A DNA stretch of 64,000 nucleotides from DSUN01 sp035527715. Its GTDB lineage: Bacteria; Planctomycetota; PUPC01; DSUN01. Numbering within the stretch: position 1 is the stretch's first letter; each line of letters starts with the position of its first letter. The DNA is taken from the NCBI GenBank assembly GCA_035527715.1, contig DATKZY010000151.1:1-64000 (forward strand). Direction: 5' to 3'. The notes under the pieces were generated by a model that was not told the origin of the DNA, made no database searches, and saw only the letters and a list, made by a program, of their open reading frames with translations. The position numbers were made by a program, and so were the translations under genes. Below are positions 1 through 7,585 of this stretch, one piece after another.

Positions 1-81
1 GGCCACCATCCTGCGGGCACGCTCGTCCAGGTGCGGCCAGAGCCGGGCCAACTTGCGCGTGAGCACAGCGGCTGCTACCAT
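1..81 (-). CDS. N-terminal fragment of a possible ISAzo13-type transposase (cut by window edge)
   Basis: A minus-strand ATG at 81 opens a frame that runs off the left edge, giving 27 residues that begin MVAAAVLTRKLARLWPHLDE and continue RARRMVA. The pattern of a leucine, then PHLDER, resembles the N-terminus of ISAzo13-type (Rhodopirellula-type) transposases, where a PHLNER-like segment is common. This rests on memory of the family and on a very short stretch. No terminal repeat or catalytic residue is visible, and another helical protein could look the same. Confidence 0.35.
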   Translation of the reverse strand, partial: MVAAAVLTRKLARLWPHLDERARRMVA

Positions 82-122
82 GTCCCCAGTCTATCAAGTC
101 CGCCTCGCAATGTAAAGTTTAT

Positions 123-320
123 TTATTGACGCCGCCTAAGGACAAACGCAAAGTCGTTCGGGAATCTGTCTTGGTTGCGCTTGACCTGCTGGTTGAGCTG
201 CCTTGTCGTGACCCCGTAGAGCGCGGCCAGGTCGCTATCGAGGATGACCTTGTGGCCGCGAACGGTGAGGATGACGGATTCGACCTGGGCGGCGGGGAGT
301 GCGACCTCGTGCTTCGCCAT
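123..320 (-). pseudogene. Truncated ORF6N-domain protein
   Basis: The 65-residue product contains VESVILTVRGHKVILDSDLA, followed by ALYGV and VKRNQDRFPNDFAFVL. This is the ORF6N DNA-binding domain often found in phage- and mobile-element-linked regulators. A GAAAGG motif sits just upstream of the ATG at 320. The frame stops right after FAFVLRRRQ, exactly where the family normally continues, so the C-terminal half is missing. It lies between the putative transposase fragment and a GAC/GAG micro-repeat at 395-435. I infer a remnant of a mobile-element cargo gene rather than a working gene. Confidence 0.6.
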
Positions 321-394
321 GTCGTGCCTTTCGAGAAGGAAACCCAGCCTCTCAGTGTACCGTCGGCGGACGGTGAGTCAAGAAGCGACACCAG

Positions 395-435
395 GATTCG
401 ACGACGAGGACGACGACGAGGACGAGGACGACGAT
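395..435 (+). repeat. GAC/GAG micro-repeat, copy 1
   Basis: The stretch reads TTCGACGACGAGGACGACGA and continues in GAC/GAG triplets to GACGATAGG. It matches the inverted repeats around the four-helix-bundle gene (2525-2563, 3032-3071) and solo copies at 15377-15401 and 40343-40370. It is followed at 444-477 by a run of ACCGA-like units, which also accompanies the 40343 copy. Confidence 0.7.
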
Positions 436-484
436 AGGTTCCGTACCCCAACGCCGAACACCGAACACCGAACGCCGATTCTGC

Positions 485-514
485 CTTGACTCATCTCTCG
501 CCGGCCCGTATAGT
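485..514 (+). promoter_or_regulatory. Predicted promoter of the DUF6785-family gene
   Basis: TTGACT at 485-490 and TATAGT at 509-514 are separated by 18 bases. The -10 box lies about 35 bases upstream of the chosen ATG at 549. A GAGGAG ribosome-binding site lies between them, near 533. Confidence 0.5.
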
Positions 515-548
515 GCAGCCGACCGACGGCGAGAGGAGCAGCTCGAGG

Positions 549-2513
549 ATGGATGCCGAACGGCCACACGCGACCCCCGTGCCCGACGAGCCGGGCGAGC
601 CGTGCTCGGTGACGCTGCGCTCCGTGTGCATCGGCGCCGCGCTCATCCCCGTCACGTGCATGTGGCTCGTCCAGTCGGAGATCCTCTGGTACTCGTCGCA
701 GCCGACCACCGTTTCGCTGATGCCCCACGTCGTGTTCATGCTGTTCCTGCTGACCGTGGGGAACCTGTTGCTGAAGCGGTGGTGGCCCACCGTGGCGCTG
801 AACCCCGGCGAGCTGCTCACCGTCTACGTGATGCTGACGATCGGCTCGGTGGTGTGCGGGCACGACAGCATCGAGATTCTCGTCTCGATGATCACCCACG
901 CCTACTGGGGCGCGACGCCCGAGAACGGCTGGGAGAAGTTCCACCCCTACCTGCCGAAGTTCGTGCTGCTCGACGCGCCCGACCTCGTGCGCGGCTACTA
1001 CCAGGGCGGGGCCAGCATGTACCGCTGGGACGTGGTCCTGGCCTGGGCGCGGCCGATGCTCTGGTGGGCCAGCTTCATCTTTGTCCTCGTCGGCTCGCTG
1101 TTTCTCGTCAACGTGCTGCTGCGGAAGCAGTGGACGGAGAACGAGAAGCTGTCGTACCCCGTGATCCAGATTCCGCTGCTCGTGACGACGCAGACGCGGC
1201 GGCTGTTTTCGAGCCGCCTGCTGTGGTACGGCTTTGCGCTGGCCGCGGCGATCGACCTGTTGAACGGCTTCAGCCACCTGTATCCCGCCGTGCCGCGGAT
1301 CCCGGTCGTCCACATTGACAACCTGAGGAGCTACCTCACCGAGCGCCCCTGGAACGCCGTGGGCCAGATGTGGTTCAGCCTCTACCCGTTCGCCATCGGC
1401 GTGTGCTTCTTCCTGCCGCTGGACATGGCGTTCTCGTGCTGGTTCTTCTTCATCCTCTGGCAGGTGCAGCGCATCCTCACGAGCGCCTTCGGCATCGCGG
1501 TGCCGGGCTTCCCATTCGTCAACGACCAGACGGCGGGGGGCTACCTGGCCCTGTGCCTCATCGCGCTGTGGGTGAGCCGCAAGTACCTGAAGGACCTCTT
1601 CCTGCACCTGGTGGGCGGGAAGGAGGTGGACGATTCGCGGGAGGCATTGCCGTATCGGACGGCGGCGCTGCTGTTGCTGGGGTGCCTGGTCTACCTGGGG
1701 GTATTCCTGAACTGGCTGGGGATGTCGCCGCTCGTCGTCGTGGCGTTCCTGGTGCTCTACCTGGCGATTGCCGTGGCGATTGCGCGGATGCGGGCCGAGC
1801 TGGGCCCGCCGGCCCACGACCTGCACTACGCGGGGCCGGACCAGATGCTGCCGCGGTGCCTGGGGATGAAGCCCTTGGGGGCCTTGGGGCCGTACACCCT
1901 CACGGCGCTGGCGATGACGTGGTTCTTCAACCGGGCCTATCGCGGCCACGCGATTGCCCCGTCGCTCGAGGGCTTCAAGGTGGCGCAGCAGACGCGCATG
2001 TCGGCGCGGCGGATGCTGGTCGCCATGCTCGTGGCCCTGGCCATCGGCATCTTCGGCGGCTTCTGGGCCATGCTCCACGTCGGCTACAAGTACGGCATGG
2101 AGGCCAGCGCCGTGGGGCCGGGCTGGTGGTTCGGCTTCGAGCCCTACTCGCGCAACCTGCACCCCTGGATCAGCAACCCGCAGCCGGCGAACACCAATGC
2201 CACGATTGCCACGGGCGTGGGCCTGGCGGGCGCCCTGGTGCTGGCCGTGCTGCGCATGCGCTTCGCCTGGTGGCCGTTTCACCCCGTGGGCTACGCCGTG
2301 TCGGGGAGCTGGTCCATGGAGCAGCTCTGGTTCCCGATCTTCGTCAGTTGGCTCCTCAAGTGGGTCATCCTGCACTACGGCGGCGCGAAGGCCTACCGCC
2401 GCGCCGTGCCGTTCTTCATCGGACTCGTCCTCGGCGAGTTCCTGGTCGGGTGTTTGTGGGACATTCATGGGATTCTGGCGGGGGTTGATCCGTACAGCTA
2501 CTGGCCATACTGA
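549..2513 (+). CDS. DUF6785/DUF6784-family polytopic membrane protein
   Basis: The product is 654 residues with many hydrophobic segments, so it lies in the inner membrane. The sequence matches my memory of the DUF6785 (N-terminal) plus DUF6784 (C-terminal) proteins common in Planctomycetota and relatives, which look distantly related to OPT-type transporters. Recognisable parts are the NPGELLTVYVML stretch, the NEKLSYPVIQIPL stretch and a C-terminus with HPVGYAVSGSWSMEQLWFPI. No substrate is known. An in-frame ATG at 486 exists, but the ATG at 549 fits the GAGGAG site and the predicted promoter better. A second OPT-like protein lies at 7586-9550. Confidence 0.8.
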   Translation: MDAERPHATPVPDEPGEPCSVTLRSVCIGAALIPVTCMWLVQSEILWYSSQPTTVSLMPHVVFMLFLLTVGNLLLKRWWPTVALNPGELLTVYVMLTIGSVVCGHDSIEILVSMITHAYWGATPENGWEKFHPYLPKFVLLDAPDLVRGYYQGGASMYRWDVVLAWARPMLWWASFIFVLVGSLFLVNVLLRKQWTENEKLSYPVIQIPLLVTTQTRRLFSSRLLWYGFALAAAIDLLNGFSHLYPAVPRIPVVHIDNLRSYLTERPWNAVGQMWFSLYPFAIGVCFFLPLDMAFSCWFFFILWQVQRILTSAFGIAVPGFPFVNDQTAGGYLALCLIALWVSRKYLKDLFLHLVGGKEVDDSREALPYRTAALLLLGCLVYLGVFLNWLGMSPLVVVAFLVLYLAIAVAIARMRAELGPPAHDLHYAGPDQMLPRCLGMKPLGALGPYTLTALAMTWFFNRAYRGHAIAPSLEGFKVAQQTRMSARRMLVAMLVALAIGIFGGFWAMLHVGYKYGMEASAVGPGWWFGFEPYSRNLHPWISNPQPANTNATIATGVGLAGALVLAVLRMRFAWWPFHPVGYAVSGSWSMEQLWFPIFVSWLLKWVILHYGGAKAYRRAVPFFIGLVLGEFLVGCLWDIHGILAGVDPYSYWPY

Positions 2514-2524
2514 GGCGCTCCATG

Positions 2525-2563
2525 ACTCGTGCTCGTCGTCGTCCTCGTCGTCGTCGTCGAACC
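2525..2563 (+). repeat. Left inverted repeat flanking the four-helix-bundle gene
   Basis: The reverse complement of this 39-base stretch matches 3032-3071 with one mismatch and one single-base indel. The units are CGA/GAC/GAG triplets. It lies just downstream of the preceding gene's stop and 28 bases before the start of the enclosed gene. Confidence 0.8.
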
Positions 2564-2590
2564 TCTTCTTCTTCGAGAAGGCGTTGACCA

Positions 2591-3073
2591 ATGACTAGGC
2601 AATTCGACCACGAGAAACTGGATGTCTACCAACTCGAGCTCAAGTTCATCGCATGGGCAGACATCCTGATCGGGGAGGTGGAGGCGGCCGCGGGCAGGCG
2701 AGTTCGCCACGTCACCGACCACCTCGACAGGGCCAGTCTCTCCATGCTCTTCAACACGGCTGAGGGCAATGGGAAGCGGCAGCGCTTCACCAGGGGCAAG
2801 TTCTTCGACGACGCCCGTGGTTCCACGGCGGAGTGTGCGGGTTGCCTTGATGCGCTTGTGGCGAAGCGCGCCTGCCCGGTCGAGCGGATCGGCGAGGGCA
2901 AGGAGATGCTGGTACGCATCTTCGAGATGCTCACGAAGCTGGTGGAGCGGTTCTCAACGGATGAGCGGGTGGGCGAAGATGAGATGCCGTACGGCGGACC
3001 CTCGTCGAGAAGTCGAACAGACAAGAAGACCGGTTTCGACGACGACGACGAGGACGACGACGAGGACGAGTGA
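2591..3073 (+). CDS. Four-helix-bundle protein (23S rRNA intervening-sequence/Avd-like)
   Basis: The product is 160 residues. The core, with FDHEKLDVYQLELKFIAWA, LDRASLSMLFNTAEGNGK and the stretch RGKFFDDARGSTAECAGCLD, is diagnostic of the S23/IVP four-helix-bundle family (PF05635). That family includes proteins encoded in 23S rRNA intervening sequences and is related to the Avd accessory protein of diversity-generating retroelements. No reverse transcriptase or variable repeat is nearby. The last dozen residues (FDDDDEDDDEDE) are encoded by the right-hand inverted repeat, so the gene and its flanking repeat are fused. The biochemical role of stand-alone members is unknown. Confidence 0.85.
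   Translation: MTRQFDHEKLDVYQLELKFIAWADILIGEVEAAAGRRVRHVTDHLDRASLSMLFNTAEGNGKRQRFTRGKFFDDARGSTAECAGCLDALVAKRACPVERIGEGKEMLVRIFEMLTKLVERFSTDERVGEDEMPYGGPSSRSRTDKKTGFDDDDEDDDEDE
3032..3071 (+). repeat. Right inverted repeat, overlapping the 3' end of the four-helix-bundle gene
   Basis: This 40-base stretch pairs with 2525-2563. It encodes the acidic C-terminal tail of the enclosed protein and ends within its stop codon. I see no obvious target-site duplication outside the pair. Confidence 0.8.
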
Positions 3074-3097
3074 GGAAGAGTCGGCCCTCACGATGAG

Positions 3098-6000
3098 GTG
3101 GTAGCTTTGCGTCACGCGATGTGGCTCATCTTCGCTCTTGCCGCCTGCGCCGGGACCGTGTGGGTCTCGGCGCGGATGAGCAATCCCACGCTCGTGGATC
3201 CCGGCGAGCAGAAGCAACAGGTGTTCGCCTACCAGGCCGTCGCCGCCGCGGTGGAGGAGGGCCGGCTGCGGAGCACGATCGAGGAGCTGGCCGCCCTCGG
3301 CTCGCGCGTCACGGGCTATCCCGGCGCCCGACGGGCCGCCGACTATGTGGCCGCGGCGTTCCGCGAGATCGGCCTCGACGACGTGCGGCAGGAGACGTTC
3401 CGCGTCGCCGTGCCGATGGACCGCGGGGCGGCGCTGACGCCCGAGGGCGAGCCGCCGATTCCGCTCGCCTGCCTGTGGCCGAACCTGGTCCGCACGTCCA
3501 CCGTGCCGCCCGGCGGCGTCGAGGGGCCGCTGGTCTACGGCGCGGGGGCCCAACCCCGCGACTTCGACGGCAAACTCGTCCACGGCGCCATCGCGCTCCT
3601 GGACTTCGATTGCCAGACCGATTGGCTGAACGCCTTCCTCCTCGGCGCCCAGGCCGTGGTGTTCCTCGAGCCCGAGGCGCCGTGGCGGCCGGAGGCCGAG
3701 GCGAAGTTCCTCACGGTGCCCGCCGACTGCCCCCGCTTCTGGATCGGCCGCAAGGAAGGCTCCGCCCTCGTCCAACGGCTGAAGTCGGGCACCGGGCCGA
3801 CCCGGGCGAAGCTGACCGGGCGGATGGACTGGGAGAATGCCGAGGCGGCCAACGTCGTCGCCTCGCTGCCCGGCACCGAGCCATCGTGCAAGGACGTGGT
3901 GGTGCTCAGCGCCTACTACGACTCGATGTCGGTCGTCCCCGCCCTGTCGCCTGGGGCCGAGCAGGCCTGCTCGATCGCGGGGCTGCTGGAGCTGGCGCGG
4001 GTGCTCAAGCAGTATCCCCTCCAGCGACGGGTCGTGTTCGTGGCCACGGCGGCGCACGGCCAGGCGATGGCGGGGGCGCGGCACTTCGTCCGCCGCCACG
4101 TCCTGGGAGAGCCGGGCTCGGACGAGCCGCTGCTGCCGGTGGCCGCCTTCGTGGCCCTCGACCTGTCGAGCCACAGCCGCCGCGTGGGCCTGTTCTACAA
4201 GGGCTACTACGTGGACCAGGGCGGCCGGCTCCAGCCCTGGTTCTCTCACCTCGGCCGTGCGTGGAGCCGGTGGGCCGGCGAGGCCTGCGAGGCGCTGGCC
4301 TGGGAGCCGGCCTCGGCGTTCGCCGACTGCATCAACTCGGCCCAGGGGCGGAACTGGCAGACTCATCTCCCCGCGCGCCTCGGCTTCGAGGGCGAGCTGG
4401 CCACCCTCGCCGGCCTCGTGGGCCTCACCTTCGCCACGACCGACGACGCGCGCTTCGCCCTCGACACCCCGCTCGATACCCCGGGCCGCATGGACATCGC
4501 GAACCTCGCCGCCCAGGTGCGCCTGCTGTGCTGCACCGTGCCCAACTTCTTCAACACGGCCGGCGCGCTCGTGCGAAAGCCGCCCGACAACTACTGGACC
4601 CGCCTCGAGGCCCGCGCGGTCGAGTTCAACTTCCAGAAGGACTACCTGCCCAACGAGCCGCTGCCCGGCGCCCTCGTCGTCGTGCAGGAGCCGGTGCCCA
4701 AGAAGGCGCTGTGCGGCGTGCGCGGCGAGCCGGTGCTGCTGGCCGACGAGACGGGCACCGTGGCCTTCGAGGGGCCGCCCGAGCGGCGAGCCGTGGGCGG
4801 GTGGCGTGCCACGCTCGCCCTGGCCGCCTTCCGCCTCGACCCCGACACCGGGCGTGTGATCTACGCGCCCGACCAAGGCCCCGAGGGCGCCCGGAACTAC
4901 CCGCTCGCCGTCGAGATGAACGCCGCGGTGAAGAAGGCCACCATCGTCTGCTTCCCCGCCCGAGCCCTCACGATCTACGACCTGGTGGACCAGCGCTACT
5001 ACGTGCCCTTCGACACCATTCAGGTGCTCGACGCGGGGACCAACTCCTCGCCCATCAACTACGGCTACCTGCTGCCCCGCAACCCCACGTGGGTGTCGGC
5101 CACGGAGACGTGCGCCGTCGTCTTCGCCAAGCCGGGCACGCGCCTCCGCATCCTGATGGGAGCCGGCCCCGTGGGCAAGCGGCTGCTGCTCCTCAACGCG
5201 TCGAAGGAGCAGCCGCTCGGCACAGGCTTCGTCGTCGGCGAGCAGGGCGGCGACATCCCGCTCACGCCCCTCCACGCGGCGCGCGACATGTGGCTCCTCG
5301 ACGATCAGCGCGCCAGCGACTTCCGCGCCCACGGACTCGAGAACCCGCGCGTGAAGCAGCTCCACGCCCTGGCCGCCGCACGCCTCGAGGCGGCGGACGC
5401 CGCGCTGGCGAAGCGCGACTACTCAGGCTTCCTCGCCGCCGCCCGCGCCGCCTGGGCGCTCGAGGCCCGCATCTACCCCGAGGTGCTCGGCACGGCCAAC
5501 GACGTGGTGAAGGGGTTGCTGTTCTATCTTATCCTCGTCCTGCCCTTCGCCTTCTTCACCGAGCGATTGCTCATCAGCGCGCGGGGCATCGTCGGGCGGA
5601 TCCTGGGCACCGTGGGGGCCTTCGCCGCCGTGTTCGCGCTCCTGGCGGTCTTTCACCCTGCGTTCCGCGTGGCGATCTCGCCGCTGATGATCCTGCTCGC
5701 GTTCGTCATTCTCACGCTCTCCGTGATCGTCATCACGCTGGTCGTGCGGCGGTTCGAGGAGCTGATGGCCGACCGGCGTGCGGCGGCGAGCGGCGTCCAC
5801 GCGGCCGACGTGAGCCGCGTGAGCGCGGCGCTCACGGCCTTCTTCCTGGGCATCGGCCACCTGCGCAAGCGGCCCATCCGCACCACGCTCACCGCGGTCA
5901 CCATCATCCTCCTCGCCTTCTCGGTGCTCTCGCTCGCGGCGGTCGTGCAGTATCTCAGGCGGACCGTGATCCCCTACGGCGAGGAGGGCGCGCGCTACGA

Positions 6001-7582
6001 GGGCCTGCTCCTGCGCGGCAAGCAGTGGCAGGCGATCAAGACCACCGCCGTGGACTCCCTGCGCAACGAGTTCGGCCCCCGCGTCGTGCCCAGGGCCTGG
6101 TACTACTCGGCGCTGGTCGGCGACCAGTCGCTCGTCGCCCTCCTCGGCGGACCCGACCGCAAGACGATCTACGCGACGGCCCTCGTCGGGCTCACCGCAG
6201 CGGAGCAAGAGGTCACGCGGCCCCAGGAGGCCCTCATCGCCGGCCGCTGGCTCGCCGACGATCGCGCGGAGGCCGTCCTGGCCGCTGAGACCGTTCGGGC
6301 GCTCGGCCTCACGCCCGAGGGCGCCCTGGGCGCCGCGGTCGAGTGCTTCGGCAAGCCCCTCGCCATCGTCGGCGTCTTCGACAGCACGAAGCTCAATGCG
6401 GTGCGCGACCTGGACGGCGAGCCGGTGACGCCGGTGGACTACGTGCGGATGGCCCAGGTGCGGCGCGAGAAGGGGCCGCCCGACGAGGATACGGTCGAGG
6501 AGTACGTCCACCTGGTCTCCGAGAGCGTGGCCGTCGTGCCCTACGAGTTCCTCATCCGTTCGGGCGGCGAGGTGCGGAGCATCGTGCTGCGCGGCGCGAG
6601 CGCCGGCGAGGTGACGGCGAACCTGGACGACCTGATGCCGCGCACGGAGCTGACGCTGTTCGCGGGCCGGGGCGGGCGGACCGATCTGTTCAGCACGCGC
6701 GGCTCGAGCAGCATCGTCGGCGCCGGCTCGCTCCTCGTGCCCACGCTGCTCGCCGCGCTCATCGTGTTCAACACCATGCTCGGCTCGATCTACGAGCGGA
6801 CCCGCGAGATCGGCATCCTGTCCTCGATCGGCCTGGCGCCCAAGCACATCGGCTCGCTCTTCCTCGCCGAGAGCATCGTCCACGCCGTCGTCGGCACGGT
6901 GGCCGGCTACCTGCTGGGGCAGGGGGTGTCGCGCCTCATCCACGCCTACGGGCTGCTGCCGGGGCTTCAGCTCAACTACTCGTCGAGCGCCACGATTCTC
7001 CTCGCGTTGTTCATCATGGCCGTCGTCGTCGGCTCCAGCCTCTATCCCGTGGCCCAGGCGAAGCGGATCGCCGTGCCCACCATCGAGGTGCGGTGGCAGC
7101 TCCCCGCCGCCGTGGACGACGTGACGACCATCGAGCTGCCCTTCACCGTGAGCCACGACACGGCCCTGGGGATGAATGCCTACCTCGAGGAGTACTTCCA
7201 GGCGCACACGGGCGCCGCCCTCGGCGGCTTCGCGGCCGAGGACGTGCGGCTGAAGGGCCTTGACAAGCCGGGCGGCCTGCTGCTCTCCGCCACCACCTGG
7301 GTCGCCCCCTTCGACGTCGGGGTGAGCCAGCGCGTCGAGCTGGAGACCCGTCTCCTGCCCGACGGGCTGTTCTACGACATCACGCTCCGCCTCCACCGCC
7401 TCAGCGGCGACGAGGGGTCCTGGGAGCGCCTGAACCGACACTTCACCGACCTCATTCGCAAGCAGTTCCTCATCTGGCGCGTGCTACGCCCCGACACCCG
7501 CCAGGCCTACTTGGAGCGCGTCGCCCCCTGGTTCGGGAATGAGGCAGGATTAGCCACAGAGGCACAGAGCACACAGAGCTGA
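3098..7582 (+). CDS. Giant fusion: degenerate M28-type peptidase domain plus FtsX-like permease
   Basis: The product is about 1,490 residues. An N-terminal anchor (roughly residues 8-25) is followed by an M28/PA-like region (about 50-500). A long linker leads to an FtsX/MacB-type permease with hydrophobic segments near 808-890, RKRPIRTTLTAVTIILLAFS near 925, a large extracytoplasmic loop, and a C-terminal core with YERTREIGILSSIGLAPKHI. Such proteins act in the inner membrane. The usual M28 zinc ligands appear changed: the HxD site reads AYYDS, the D-D-N-x-S-G site reads PGAEQACSIAG, and the E-E pair is replaced by AAHGQAMAG. It may therefore be a pseudo-peptidase. No ABC ATPase is adjacent. 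The start may be GTG 3098 or ATG 3119. The C-terminal LATEAQSTQS is encoded by a CACAGAG-type repeat. Confidence 0.8.
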   Translation: MVALRHAMWLIFALAACAGTVWVSARMSNPTLVDPGEQKQQVFAYQAVAAAVEEGRLRSTIEELAALGSRVTGYPGARRAADYVAAAFREIGLDDVRQETFRVAVPMDRGAALTPEGEPPIPLACLWPNLVRTSTVPPGGVEGPLVYGAGAQPRDFDGKLVHGAIALLDFDCQTDWLNAFLLGAQAVVFLEPEAPWRPEAEAKFLTVPADCPRFWIGRKEGSALVQRLKSGTGPTRAKLTGRMDWENAEAANVVASLPGTEPSCKDVVVLSAYYDSMSVVPALSPGAEQACSIAGLLELARVLKQYPLQRRVVFVATAAHGQAMAGARHFVRRHVLGEPGSDEPLLPVAAFVALDLSSHSRRVGLFYKGYYVDQGGRLQPWFSHLGRAWSRWAGEACEALAWEPASAFADCINSAQGRNWQTHLPARLGFEGELATLAGLVGLTFATTDDARFALDTPLDTPGRMDIANLAAQVRLLCCTVPNFFNTAGALVRKPPDNYWTRLEARAVEFNFQKDYLPNEPLPGALVVVQEPVPKKALCGVRGEPVLLADETGTVAFEGPPERRAVGGWRATLALAAFRLDPDTGRVIYAPDQGPEGARNYPLAVEMNAAVKKATIVCFPARALTIYDLVDQRYYVPFDTIQVLDAGTNSSPINYGYLLPRNPTWVSATETCAVVFAKPGTRLRILMGAGPVGKRLLLLNASKEQPLGTGFVVGEQGGDIPLTPLHAARDMWLLDDQRASDFRAHGLENPRVKQLHALAAARLEAADAALAKRDYSGFLAAARAAWALEARIYPEVLGTANDVVKGLLFYLILVLPFAFFTERLLISARGIVGRILGTVGAFAAVFALLAVFHPAFRVAISPLMILLAFVILTLSVIVITLVVRRFEELMADRRAAASGVHAADVSRVSAALTAFFLGIGHLRKRPIRTTLTAVTIILLAFSVLSLAAVVQYLRRTVIPYGEEGARYEGLLLRGKQWQAIKTTAVDSLRNEFGPRVVPRAWYYSALVGDQSLVALLGGPDRKTIYATALVGLTAAEQEVTRPQEALIAGRWLADDRAEAVLAAETVRALGLTPEGALGAAVECFGKPLAIVGVFDSTKLNAVRDLDGEPVTPVDYVRMAQVRREKGPPDEDTVEEYVHLVSESVAVVPYEFLIRSGGEVRSIVLRGASAGEVTANLDDLMPRTELTLFAGRGGRTDLFSTRGSSSIVGAGSLLVPTLLAALIVFNTMLGSIYERTREIGILSSIGLAPKHIGSLFLAESIVHAVVGTVAGYLLGQGVSRLIHAYGLLPGLQLNYSSSATILLALFIMAVVVGSSLYPVAQAKRIAVPTIEVRWQLPAAVDDVTTIELPFTVSHDTALGMNAYLEEYFQAHTGAALGGFAAEDVRLKGLDKPGGLLLSATTWVAPFDVGVSQRVELETRLLPDGLFYDITLRLHRLSGDEGSWERLNRHFTDLIRKQFLIWRVLRPDTRQAYLERVAPWFGNEAGLATEAQSTQS
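7554..7582 (+). repeat. CACAGAG-type repeat forming the 3' end of the M28-FtsX gene
   Basis: The stretch reads GCCACAGAGGCACAGAGCAC followed by ACAGAGC and the stop codon. The same family occurs as an inverted pair at 46649-46741 and in part near 26028-26060. Here it supplies the last codons of the upstream gene. Confidence 0.65.
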
Positions 7583-7585
7583 ACC

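Noticed and set aside
2591..3073. Diversity-generating retroelement, given the Avd-like protein
   Set aside because: No reverse transcriptase, template repeat or variable repeat is visible in the window.
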